Assembly (NCBI GenBank): GCA_959347315.1
Contig: OY365808.1
Location: 1,668,107 to 1,732,106 of the forward strand
Length of the DNA: 64,000 nt
Source: Bimastos eiseni
Lineage: Eukaryota > Annelida > Clitellata > Crassiclitellata > Lumbricidae
Direction: 5' to 3'
Part shown: piece by piece, positions 38,544-49,100 of the stretch
Layout: each line of letters starts with the position of its first letter
Numbering within the stretch: position 1 is the first letter of the stretch
Notes under the pieces: generated by a model
The model's input: only the letters and a program-made list of their open reading frames with translations
Database searches by the model: none
Told to the model about the DNA's origin: nothing
Program-made: the position numbers and the translations under genes

Positions 38544-41354
38544 ATGTCGTTTTCTGCACTATATACCTTCAACGATGCTTCAACGTATGATGAATGGTGT
38601 GAGACTGATTGGCGGGAAATTTCAGTAACTGAAAATCTGTATGAAAATAAAGTAAATAAATTGAAAATGGTAAAGAATAAACGAAAAAGAAAGCTTGATA
38701 TATCATCAAGTTCTCCAAAACCGAGTGACGTTTCGTTGAACACAACTGGAGAAGAGACATTAGACGGGAAACAGAAACCCGACGTACAACTGATGCATCC
38801 AAATAAAATGTTGACGCCGATTGGGTCTGATACGCCGATTGGTTTGACTAAAAACATTGACACAAGGAAGAAAAGTGAAGAAACTGTAAACGATAAAACA
38901 AATGACTATGAATCAATTGCAACCTATAATTCCTGTCATAATCTTCTCAGGCCTGATGTTGCAGAGAATATGGCCTTTGAATCCTACTGTGAAACATTAG
39001 CACGTCGTCGTCGGTCACAATCACTGGAGGACCGATCACACCAGTTGAAAACTGGACGAATCTCTTGCAGATTTACTGGAAACTCTGGCATCGAGAGAAA
39101 GGACTATATTAAAGTGGGATCTTCTATAAGCCTTGAGGGTCAGCACTCCGGTGAGCCGCGGCTTCGGGTTGCACAAACGAAGAAAAAGCAAAAGTCGAAT
39201 ATAACAAGTATGACGAAAACACGATCGTTGCCCAGTGCAACAGGCAGAGGTCGTTGTGGATTAAAAAAAGAAACAAATGTAATACGGCATGTTTCTTCCA
39301 ATAACCAATCAACAGAAATACAAAAACCAAAAATGAACTTTCTCTTACAATCAACTGCAGCTGTACAACAAGAGAAAGTTCTACATTCAACAGCAAACAA
39401 AAAGAAGAATTCGCTCTTCAAGGGTGAGAAATCAAAATGTCAAGATAAAAAAAGAATTAAGATTAGTGATTCTCCTTTAGCAAATGTATTTATAAATGCT
39501 GAATCTTCTTATGTTACAAATGATGAACATACTGATATCATTATTGTTGAAATTGGTGATGTTTCAAATGTTGATCATAATGATGTCATAAAAACTCAAT
39601 GCACTCAAGTTATAGATGTGTACTCTAGTGTCACAAATGTTGAAGATACTAATGTTGAATCTGTTGCAAATGCTGAACATAATGATGTTGCATCTCACAT
39701 TCATGCTACAACAGCACAACAAATAAATACAAAACCACAAACACAGAATACAACACCTCACATGTATACTACAACAACAGAACAAGTGAATACAAAACTA
39801 CAAACACAGACTACAACACCTCACATGTATAATACAACAGCACAACAAATGAATGCAAAATTACAAACACAGACTACAACACCTCACATGCATACTACAA
39901 CAACACAGCAAATGAATGCAAAACCACAAATACAGATTATGGCAAATCACATACATACTACGACAACACAACAAATGAATACAAAACTACAAACACAGAC
40001 TACGACACCTCACATGCATACTATAACAGCACAATCACATACCACAGAATCACAACAAATGATTACAAATGGCTTAATGTCTGATAAAAGGGTTTTAAAA
40101 TCTATTTATCATCATCCTTTGACAGAAGAACAGAAATTATTGCAGAAAGATAGAAATGATAGAACAGTTTTTGTAACTGGGGAGGAGGACAATCTTCTAA
40201 AATTATATAATCACAAACCTAGGCAACTTAATAAAGAAGTCATTGAGGGGGCTGGGGGTCAGGTCGAAAAGGTGTATATTACCAGAAAGGGAGATTTACG
40301 AATTATAGCTGTAAATCTGTCACAAAGGAATAAATTAATGAAATTAAATCATTTGGATAATAAACCCGTTAAAACTAGCCTGCCATTTGCTCTAAGTAAA
40401 TCAAAATCAAGTGTAAATAAGTCATTGCCTTTATTGCCTTCGTCACTTCAGAAACCAAATGTGGAATACTCCGTAAAAGGAGTAATATATGGTTTACTGG
40501 AAAGCCAGAGCAACATGGATGAGATTGCTAGGGAAGTGGGTGCAAAATATATGCACAGATTAGGTAATGCTGCACATAGTAAATCAACGTTGATAGCATT
40601 TGATAAAGGTACTTTACTGCCTAATCACATTGAAATTGATAATAACCGATATTTTGTTCATCCTTTTGTACCTCTACCCAAACGTTGTGATAGATGTCAA
40701 AAATTTGGACATTTTAAAAATCAGTGCAGAAAGTCTGAAATATGCAGCTGGTGTAGCGGTAATCACAACTATTTAGATTGCATAGATACAGCTACATGTA
40801 AATGTGCTAATTGTGGCATGGCACATAGCGCTGCTTATAAGTCGTGTCCAAAATATGTTGAGTTGCAGAGTGCCCTTAAAATTCGAACAATTGAAAATAT
40901 TTCCTTAAATGAGGCAATGAAAAAAGTTCAAGCAATAAAGGAGCAGAATTCTGTGAATGATACCACAGATAATCAGATTGACATACAGATGGATAAAATT
41001 TCTCTATATGCATCCCAATTAAAAATTGGAACCAAACATGATAATGTGCAACTGTCACTACCAGTGTTACCAGTCAAAGGTAAACCTTCTCTTAAACCAG
41101 TAAATCTGAAAATGTCATCTGACACGGTAGGATCATTTCTGAATTTTGATAAAAACAAATATAAATCATTTGCTACAGATGATAGGGATATACATGCTCA
41201 AAGTCCTGATTCGTCTCTTAATCAGTCATTTGTACTTGGCGTTTTGGCAGCCATTGATAAATCAATAAATAAAGAGCAGCTTAAAACTATAATAAGTCGA
41301 GTAGCATCTGAAATGTTGTTTAAAAATGAGATCCATTTCGAATGTATTAAATAA
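38544..41354 (+). CDS. LINE ORF1: gag-like RNA-binding protein
   Basis: 936 residues. The N-terminal third is basic and low-complexity (KNKRKRKLD, TKKKQKSN). Residues about 385-500 are imperfect repeats of a unit like TTTQQMNTKLQTQTTTPHMH. A conserved region follows from about 515 (HPLTEEQKLLQKDRNDRTVF). Zinc knuckles lie at about 712-775: CDRCQKFGHFKNQC, CSWCSGNHNYLDC and CANCGMAHSAAYKSC. The C-terminus includes SFVLGVLAAIDKS, shared with the decayed sister element. Such proteins coat LINE RNA and form the retrotransposition particle with ORF2 protein. The ATG at 38544 is the first in frame. The stop lies 59 bases before ORF2, with no frame overlap, so ORF2 translation presumably relies on reinitiation or another unconventional route. 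Confidence 0.9.
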   Translation: MSFSALYTFNDASTYDEWCETDWREISVTENLYENKVNKLKMVKNKRKRKLDISSSSPKPSDVSLNTTGEETLDGKQKPDVQLMHPNKMLTPIGSDTPIGLTKNIDTRKKSEETVNDKTNDYESIATYNSCHNLLRPDVAENMAFESYCETLARRRRSQSLEDRSHQLKTGRISCRFTGNSGIERKDYIKVGSSISLEGQHSGEPRLRVAQTKKKQKSNITSMTKTRSLPSATGRGRCGLKKETNVIRHVSSNNQSTEIQKPKMNFLLQSTAAVQQEKVLHSTANKKKNSLFKGEKSKCQDKKRIKISDSPLANVFINAESSYVTNDEHTDIIIVEIGDVSNVDHNDVIKTQCTQVIDVYSSVTNVEDTNVESVANAEHNDVASHIHATTAQQINTKPQTQNTTPHMYTTTTEQVNTKLQTQTTTPHMYNTTAQQMNAKLQTQTTTPHMHTTTTQQMNAKPQIQIMANHIHTTTTQQMNTKLQTQTTTPHMHTITAQSHTTESQQMITNGLMSDKRVLKSIYHHPLTEEQKLLQKDRNDRTVFVTGEEDNLLKLYNHKPRQLNKEVIEGAGGQVEKVYITRKGDLRIIAVNLSQRNKLMKLNHLDNKPVKTSLPFALSKSKSSVNKSLPLLPSSLQKPNVEYSVKGVIYGLLESQSNMDEIAREVGAKYMHRLGNAAHSKSTLIAFDKGTLLPNHIEIDNNRYFVHPFVPLPKRCDRCQKFGHFKNQCRKSEICSWCSGNHNYLDCIDTATCKCANCGMAHSAAYKSCPKYVELQSALKIRTIENISLNEAMKKVQAIKEQNSVNDTTDNQIDIQMDKISLYASQLKIGTKHDNVQLSLPVLPVKGKPSLKPVNLKMSSDTVGSFLNFDKNKYKSFATDDRDIHAQSPDSSLNQSFVLGVLAAIDKSINKEQLKTIISRVASEMLFKNEIHFECIK

Positions 41355-41413
41355 ATAATTTGAAATTAAATCCTGGAATAAAAATAATATTAATTCTTTA
41401 AAATTATCCCATT

Positions 41414-44400
41414 ATGGCTCTTTCTATTCTGCAATGGAATGCTAACAGCTTATACAATAATAAAGATCAACTTAGAAATTTTATATATAATACTATTAAT
41501 CCTCCTGATATAATATGTGTACAACAAACATATCTTAAAATTAAATATAATGCTCCTAAATTAGATGGTTATAATGTTTTACGTAAAGACTGCATAACTA
41601 ATAAAACGGGGGGATTGGTTATATATATAAAAATAGGTTTAAATTTCACTGTGTTAGATTTACCTGATGTTTTGAATATAGAAATTCAAGGAATTGAAAT
41701 TAAAACAATAAATGGACATTTGAAAATTTTTAATATGTATTTGTCCCCATCGCAAGAATTAATAAAACAAAATCTTCAAAAATTGTTCATGCATAAGAGG
41801 TCACTTATGGTAGGAGATTATAATACTCATAATAAAATGTGGGGTTCCTCACAAACAAATGTAAGGGGTAAAATATTAGAGGATATATTAATTGAAACTA
41901 ATACAGTGGTACTTAATACGGGACAGGCTACACATATTAATTCAAGGCAGACAAATATTAATTCAGTCATTGACTTAAGCATTTGTTCACAAGATTTAGC
42001 TTTAAATGCAAAACATAGAGTTACTAATTATAATATGGGTTCTGATCATTTTGCCTGTTTAACTAATATAAATGAAGAACTAATTATAGAAAATAATTTG
42101 AGTATGCATGTATGGAAATTAAAGAAAGCTAATTGGAAAGAATACAAGGAAAATACTAAATTGGCTATAACAACTGAAATTTTGGATAATCAAAGCATAG
42201 ATAATAAGTATAATAATATAGTGCAATGTATTACTGATACAGCCAAAAAAGTTATACCTTATAAGAAATTAAATTCTAAAAATATTAATAAACAACAAAA
42301 GAAATTTAAACCATTGCCGTATTGGAATGATAAATGTTCAGAAGCTATTTATAAAAGAAATCAACATAGGAATAAAATGAAGAAAACTAAGGAGCTTGGA
42401 GATTATCTGGAATATAAAAAACAAGAAGCCATTGTTAAACAAACAATTAAATCAGAAGCTAAATCTAGTTGGCAGGATTATTGTACTGGGTTAACAGATC
42501 AAACAAAATTGGGTTCTGTATGGAATTGGGCGAGGAGAATGAATGGTGTAGAAAGTTATTCATCTATTCCAACACTCAAAAGTAATGGTTATTTAGCAGA
42601 ATCTAACATAGATAAAGCAAATTTATTAGCTCAAACTTATGCTAAGACCAGTGATTCACAAAATTATAATGAGAAATTTCTAAATTACATTAAGGATAAT
42701 CAATTACATAATAATTTAATTAATGTAGATGACTGTAATGATGAAATGAATTATTCAATGAATGAATTATTTAATATTAATGAATTGAAACAAGCAATTG
42801 TATCTGTTAAGAATAATAAGTCACCAGGTGAGGATAGAATCCCTTATGAATTATTTAAATATCTTCATAAAGATGCTATGATAGTTTTATTGACATTTTT
42901 TAATGAAATTTGGATTCAGGGAATTTTTCCAAATGATTGGCATCATGCTATTATTTTGCCTTTGTTAAAACCAAGTAAAAATGCAGAAATTCCGGATTCA
43001 TACAGGCCAATTTCTTTGACAGCTACTATGTGTAAAATAATGGAAAAAATGGTAACTAATAGACTGCAATGGTATTTAGAAAAAAATTCTCTCATTACTA
43101 AAAACCAATCAGGTTTCCGTAAATATAGAAGTACCATGGATCAGATTTTGAAACTACAAGACACAATATTAAAGAAATTAAAGAATAAGGAACATGTACT
43201 AGCAGTATTCATTGATTTTGAAAGGGCTTTTGATATGCTGCATGTGCCAACTCTTATAAAAAAATTAAAAAAATTAGGTATTACAGGCAATATAACTACA
43301 TGGATAGAGAAATTTCTATCTGAAAGAACATTTCAAGTAAAGGTTGGTGCTGAAATGTCCACTAAATTTAAGCAACAAAATGGCACACCTCAAGGTTCAA
43401 TAATTTCTCCTTTATTATTTCTGATTATGATTAATGACATTCCATCAGGACCAAAGGGAGTTGATATGTCCCTTTTTGCAGATGACAGTGCTGTTTATTT
43501 AGGACATAGGAATGTAAAAATACTGGAAACTAAAATACAACAATCAATTAATTCAATAATTAACTGGTGTAATGAAAATGGCTTCAAAATTTCAATAAAT
43601 AAAACAGTTGCAGTTTTATTCACTAATAGTATAAGTACACCCAATATAAGTATCAAAGTTGATCAACAAAACATTAAAATGGAAAATAAAGCTAAATTCT
43701 TAGGTGTAATTTTTGATAAGACATTAAGTTGGAGACCTCATATAGATTATATCATAGAGAAGTGTAAAAAAAGATTAAACCTTATGAGAGCACTCTCAGG
43801 ATATCATTGGGGTGCTTCAAAGAAATCTTTATTAGCTATATATAGAGCTCTAATTAGATCAATTTTAGATTATGGGGATGTAGCATATTCATCAGCTTCA
43901 AAATCAATATTAAATAAACTTAATACAATTCAAAATGAGGCTTTAAGATTATGTTGTGGTGTACCAAAGTGCTCCTCTGCTGCAGCCTTGCAAAATGAAT
44001 GTGGGGAATTACCTTTAAATCTAAGAAGATTAAATAACTCTATTAAAATGGAAATTAAAATAATTGGTATTAAAAATCATCCATGTACATCCACTTCTAA
44101 ATTACATTGGACAGACATCTATAAAACACCTCAGAATAAAAATAATTCTATTTTTATTCGTACTCAAGAATTCATTTCATCTATTATAAATACATCATTT
44201 ATTGGTCCTACCTTCCCTTCATGTCCTCCTTGGAATAATCAGCAAATTGAAATAGATATGAGTCTCAATGATCAGATTAATAAAAAGACTACTAATCCAG
44301 AATTCATGAAATTAGCTGCTCAGGAAATAGTATTGAAATATAATAATGACATTCATATTTATACAGATGGTTCAAAGATAGATGATTTAGTAGCTGCTGC

Positions 44401-45199
44401 ATTTATAATTCCAAGTTTGGATATTATAAGAAAATTCAAATTATGTGATTATTCTAGTATTTTTGCTGCTGAACTAACTGCAGTAAAAGAAGCAATTTTG
44501 TGGATTATTAATGATAAGGATTATAATAATTGTAATTTTGTCATTTTCTCGGATTCTTTAAGTGTACTGTCTTCTATTCAGAGGAACAGGTGTAATTCTA
44601 GACCAACTTTATTTAATGAATTATTAATTGAATTAAATAAATTAACTTTACATAGAGTAAAATTGGCATGGATACCTGGTCATGTAGGTCTAAAAGGTAA
44701 TGAAATGGCTGATAAAATGGCCAAACAAGCATTACATATTGATTCTATAACTTCTACAGATTATATAGAACAGGAGGAAATATACCCATTGATTAAAACA
44801 TATATAATCAATAAATGGCAATTGCAATATACTAATGATGATAAAGGAAATTTTTATAAAAATATATGCCCAATTGTTTCCACTGATATTAAGTTAATAG
44901 ATCCATGTAGACAAAAAGAGGTTCAAATTAGTCGTTTAAGATTAGGAGTTGCCCTTACTAATAAAAGATTATTTCTAATGAGAAGGCATCCCAATGGATT
45001 GTGTGACTTATGTAAGACTACAGACAGTATCGCACATCTACTAATGGAGTGTAAGAAAGAAAATATAGCCTCTATGTTGAAGGATCAATGTAGCATTTAT
45101 AAATTGGAATTTAATGTGAAAAATTTACTTGATGTAGGATGTATACAAAGTGTCATTTATAGACTTATTAAAACAATAAATAAAGGGATTATACTCTAA
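41414..45199 (+). CDS. LINE ORF2: endonuclease, reverse transcriptase, RNase H
   Basis: 1261 residues, uninterrupted. The EEP endonuclease (about 1-225) has ILQWNANSLYNN, GDYNTHNKMWGS, VIDLSICS and GSDHFAC, but the metal-binding Glu in 'QET' is Gln at residue 38 (CVQQTYLK). The sister LINE keeps CLQETFLK. Reverse transcriptase (about 460-790): PDSYRPISLTATMCKIMEK, VFIDFERAFDMLH, NGTPQGSIISPLLFLIMIND, SLFADDSAVY and KFLGVIFDKTLSW. RNase H (about 980-1105): YTDGSKID, AAELTAVKEAI, FSDSLSVL and WIPGHVGLKGNEMADKMA, keeping all acidic catalytic residues. A C-terminal CDLCKTTDSIAHLLMEC knuckle follows. The protein nicks target DNA, copies LINE RNA from the nick and degrades the RNA. Because of Gln38, nicking may be lost. 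Confidence 0.95.
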   Translation: MALSILQWNANSLYNNKDQLRNFIYNTINPPDIICVQQTYLKIKYNAPKLDGYNVLRKDCITNKTGGLVIYIKIGLNFTVLDLPDVLNIEIQGIEIKTINGHLKIFNMYLSPSQELIKQNLQKLFMHKRSLMVGDYNTHNKMWGSSQTNVRGKILEDILIETNTVVLNTGQATHINSRQTNINSVIDLSICSQDLALNAKHRVTNYNMGSDHFACLTNINEELIIENNLSMHVWKLKKANWKEYKENTKLAITTEILDNQSIDNKYNNIVQCITDTAKKVIPYKKLNSKNINKQQKKFKPLPYWNDKCSEAIYKRNQHRNKMKKTKELGDYLEYKKQEAIVKQTIKSEAKSSWQDYCTGLTDQTKLGSVWNWARRMNGVESYSSIPTLKSNGYLAESNIDKANLLAQTYAKTSDSQNYNEKFLNYIKDNQLHNNLINVDDCNDEMNYSMNELFNINELKQAIVSVKNNKSPGEDRIPYELFKYLHKDAMIVLLTFFNEIWIQGIFPNDWHHAIILPLLKPSKNAEIPDSYRPISLTATMCKIMEKMVTNRLQWYLEKNSLITKNQSGFRKYRSTMDQILKLQDTILKKLKNKEHVLAVFIDFERAFDMLHVPTLIKKLKKLGITGNITTWIEKFLSERTFQVKVGAEMSTKFKQQNGTPQGSIISPLLFLIMINDIPSGPKGVDMSLFADDSAVYLGHRNVKILETKIQQSINSIINWCNENGFKISINKTVAVLFTNSISTPNISIKVDQQNIKMENKAKFLGVIFDKTLSWRPHIDYIIEKCKKRLNLMRALSGYHWGASKKSLLAIYRALIRSILDYGDVAYSSASKSILNKLNTIQNEALRLCCGVPKCSSAAALQNECGELPLNLRRLNNSIKMEIKIIGIKNHPCTSTSKLHWTDIYKTPQNKNNSIFIRTQEFISSIINTSFIGPTFPSCPPWNNQQIEIDMSLNDQINKKTTNPEFMKLAAQEIVLKYNNDIHIYTDGSKIDDLVAAAFIIPSLDIIRKFKLCDYSSIFAAELTAVKEAILWIINDKDYNNCNFVIFSDSLSVLSSIQRNRCNSRPTLFNELLIELNKLTLHRVKLAWIPGHVGLKGNEMADKMAKQALHIDSITSTDYIEQEEIYPLIKTYIINKWQLQYTNDDKGNFYKNICPIVSTDIKLIDPCRQKEVQISRLRLGVALTNKRLFLMRRHPNGLCDLCKTTDSIAHLLMECKKENIASMLKDQCSIYKLEFNVKNLLDVGCIQSVIYRLIKTINKGIIL

Positions 45200-45460
45200 T
45201 TAAATCTCTTTCATTTATATTACTATATAATTTATTGTATGTGTATATAGATGGACTAGACATATCACGTGTTTATCAGGATGACGCATATCAATTAACT
45301 CATGTGATCTCAGTAGCATGCATACAGATTATAGTGGTTTATAGATGTATAAAAATAATAATTGTAGGTTTAATATTATAATTCATAATATCTTATAATT
45401 ATGTTATAATTAAATTACATTGTTAAATAATAATGGAATCAATAACAACACATAAGGAAG

Positions 45461-45607
45461 AAAGAAGACAAATAGACTAAAGAAAGAAAGAAAACAGAAA
45501 GACTAAAGAAAGAAAGAAAACAGAAAGACTAAAGAAAGAAAGAAAACAGAAAGACTAAAGAAAGAAAGAAACAGAAAGACTAAAGAAAGAAAGAAAACAG
45601 AAAGATA
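45461..45607 (+). repeat. 26-bp tandem repeat in LINE 3' UTR
   Basis: About five units of ACTAAAGAAAGAAAG followed by AAAACAGAAAG, one with a deletion. It lies between ORF2 and the conserved 3' tail, and is absent from the sister element. Confidence 0.9.
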
Positions 45608-45654
45608 AATGATTAAAACTATATACGAAATTGAACTGATATGTAACAAATTTT

Positions 45655-45721
45655 AAAGACGTCAACGGCCTGTGTTGCTATAGGATGTCGTTAAACTGTT
45701 GAATAATAATAATAATAATAA
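45655..45721 (+). promoter_or_regulatory. Conserved 3' tail of the LINE
   Basis: GACGTCAACGGCCTGTGTTG then GGATGTCGTTAAACTGTTG and AAT repeats. AACG and CGTT can pair to close a stem. LINE reverse transcriptases of the stringent type recognise such 3' structures. The S2 repeats carry the same block. Confidence 0.7.
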
Positions 45722-45744
45722 CGTATGGATATATGCCATCCACA

Positions 45745-46080
45745 TCCTTTTCCATAAGCATGTATGCACTCCAGCAGTGCCAGTCCCAAGTTTTCGTAAA
45801 GGATGAGGAGGGCACTATAGTTCTACATGTATGTTATCAAACGGTGTTGTTAACTGAAGCCTATTTTTATACAACGCCAATACTGTGAATGCTCGTGCTT
45901 TCACATTGCCAGTCCCAAGGAGGAGTGCAAAGCAATTCATCTTTGCCACAACAAAGTTTCATTAAACAGCAACTGTCCATTATAATACTAAGAACGGTGT
46001 GACCTGTCCGTCGTAATTCGGTCAATATGAACGACATTAGATGCTGAAATTTGACACCTCTTTTAAACGTCTTTTTGGCC
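45745..46080 (+). repeat. Two S1 copies and an R4 copy between the LINEs
   Basis: S1 at about 45755-45865 (GCAGTGCCAGTCCCAAG, AAAGGATGAGGAGGGC) and at about 45870-45975 (ACAACGCCAATACTGTGAATG, TTGCCAGTCCCAAGG, GTTTCATTAAACAGC). R4 at about 45985-46075 (ACGGTGTGACCTGTCC, ACACCTCTTTTAAACG). Confidence 0.7.
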
Positions 46081-46169
46081 TATAATAATTAATAGATGCA
46101 CATCATACAATTTATATGGAAACCCATGCTGTAAATAATATTGTAACCTAGAGTGGTGTAAATGAGCAA

Positions 46170-49100
46170 ACTGAATGTGAAATAATTGGCACACGGATAA
46201 CACATAAAGATTTGGAACATGATACAATTATTATTCTAATACAGACACAAATGCCAGACAGAACGACTGTACATGGTTTGCCTAAAACGAATACTTCTTC
46301 AGATGTATTGATGGAGCATAGTGATGAGGTAGATCAACAAGTACTCATAAGGGATAATTTTGAAACAGATGGCAGTAGAATAAGACATGGACAGGAGCCT
46401 TTTACGAATAAGCATATGCAAAATGGTAAAAATCGCCCTCAATTGACAGAGGAACAGAAAACTAGATATCATAATAACCTGTATAGAACGGTCTTTGTGT
46501 CTGGTGAGGCTAATGTATTGCATAAACTTTTCAATTCCTAGCCTGTGCATTTATTCAAAGAAATTACTGCACAGGCAGGTGGTGAGGCTGTTCAAGCAAT
46601 CAGTGTTGCTAAAGGCCTACGAATACTAACACATAATGAGGCTCAGAAAAATAGACTATTGAAGCTATACAGCATCTGGGGATAATTTATAATGTGACAG
46701 TTAATCTTCCATATGAATTGTCAAAGCCCAGTTCTTTTCTCCGGATTCAGGATGTAGGAGACTCCAAAAAGAAGGTTCCATTTTTGGCAAAGGGCGTGAT
46801 CCATGGAATAGATGAAAACAATGAAAATTTATCTGAACTGGCAAAAGCTATTGATTGAAGCTGATCATATCAAAAGGTTTGGCAATCCTGACACTAGTAA
46901 AACAATCGTTATAACATTCACTCAGGGAAAGGAAATGCCACCTTTTATTCAGGCCTATGGCGGAAAATTCTAAGTAAAGGAATACATTCCGAAGCCACTG
47001 AGATGTGATCAGTGCCAAAATTTTGGACACACTAAATCTCAATGTCCTAGGCCAATTATTTGTAGTAGATGTAGTGAAAATCATTCATACAAGGATTGTC
47101 CTAATCAAGAAATTAAAAGATGTGTTAATTGTCGTGGAGAGCATAGTGCTGCTCATCAAGGATGCCCTGTGTATATAAAAACTCACGAAATTTTGAAAAT
47201 TAGGGCTGTAGAAAGGATGACTTATGCAGAAGCAGCCAAGATGCATCGCCTACAAAATGAGACAAACACACAAACAGTAGACAGACAACCAGTACCATCA
47301 AAACACACATTAAATGAAAACAGTAGAGAAATTAGTCCTGCAAATCAAATGTTGAATGACAATAAAAAGACCAAGGATAATGTGGAGGAAAATTCGGCAG
47401 AACATTTAACAAATAAGATTGAACCACTCCAGACACATGGTCAATACAAAAAGGAATTCTTTAATTTCGATTTTTATAGTTATAACGCAATAAATGTGAC
47501 ACAGTCATGCAAAGTCAATATTGAGGAATTTGATGCTGTCACTTGCAAAATCATGACATTTGTCCTGGGTGTACTGGCATCCATTGACAAATCTAAGAGC
47601 ACAATGGATGCTAAGGATCGTGTCTGTTGTGGGGCTCGGACTTCCTATTAAAAGGTGAAATCCAATTCCGATATAAAAATTAGGATAATTAATCCATTTA
47701 AGTGCTTGTAAATTTAAAAAGGGTCTCATCATGATGGCTACTGTTATCGCCCATTGGAACATACCTGGACTTAGAGCGCATCTGTATCAGTTTAGAAATT
47801 ATTTGGTCCAGACAAGAACTATACCAGATATTATATGTCTACAAGAAACGTTTTTAAAAGAAAAACACCAGACGCCAAACTTTGAAAATTATAATGTTAT
47901 TAGAAAAGATTATACCAAACACAGTAGAGGGGACTAGCCATACTTGTAGAAACTGGCATTAGTTTTACGGTATTAGATACAGATCATAGAGACAATTGTA
48001 AAATTTTGGGCATAAAAATAAAAACTGAAGATGATCATATGGAAATTTTAAATACATATATTGTTCCAGAAAATAAAATAACTAAAACAGAATTAGAAAA
48101 TTTATTCCAACATAAAAGAGCCATTATTCTAGGAGACCTAAATGCACACAGCAAAGTTGGGGGTGCGCAAATAATAACGAAAGAGGTCTTATTCTAGAAG
48201 AAATTTTAAATGATAAAAAGTTAACAGTATTAAATAGTGGACAGCCCACACGTATACCTCCTATAAATTCAAAAATCGTTTATATGGACAGGTCAGTTTT
48301 CATAACTGACCTGTCCATAGTGACAAAAGAATTGGCCTTAAATAGTCAACATTATGTTACTAATAACAGTATGGGATCAGACCACTACCTGTGTAATATT
48401 ACTGTTAATGAAGATATCAATATAGAACCTAGTATGAGAATGCATCGGTGGAAATTAAAGAAAGCTGAATGGAAAGAATTTAAGGAAAATAGTCAGTTTA
48501 TATAATAATGATATTGATAAGAATAATAATGATACTTTAAAAAATATTTTAAAATCAATAACAACATTAGCTAATGAAACATTACCTTGTAGGGATGCTA
48601 ATAACAATAAAACCCGGGCAGGTAGGAAACGTAAACATATTCCATTCTGGAATAATAAATGCACTGATGCCATCTATAAGAGAAGTAAAGCAAGGAATAG
48701 GGCCCTAAAATCGAAGGATTTAAAGGATTATGTAGAATATAAACACCAGGAGGCAGTAGTGAGACTGACATTAAAGTTAGAATCAAAAGCTTGTTGGGAA
48801 GATTACTGCTCCGAATTAACTGATCAGACAAAACTAGGAGCCGTGTGGAATATGGCTAGACGTATGAATTACGTAGCATCACATAATTCCATCCCAACTT
48901 TAAATTTAAATGGAATTATTGCTGAGAATAATATAGAAAAATCAAACTTGTTAGCACAAATGTATGCAAAAACCAGTAGCAACACAAATTAAAATCCAAA
49001 TTTTTTTAGGGTACATAAAGAAAACTAAAAATGAATAAAATCTCACTCCCTCAAATACTTTACCAGACATAGAAGATGTTAAGGCTCTTAATTAAAGTTT

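Larger units (their letters stand above)
38290..45721 (+). mobile_element. Nearly intact I-group LINE retrotransposon (about 7.4 kb)
   Basis: Two long ORFs (38544-41354 and 41414-45199) with a 5' leader of about 250 bases and a 3' UTR ending CAACGGCC ... GTCGTTAAACTG and AAT repeats. CGTATGG occurs just before the proposed start (38283-38289) and just after the tail (45722-45728), a plausible 7-bp target duplication. ORF1 with three CCHC knuckles plus ORF2 with endonuclease, RT and RNase H is the layout of I/Nimb-type LINEs. The exact clade is an inference. Coding capacity is intact except for one active-site change in the endonuclease. Confidence 0.9.
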
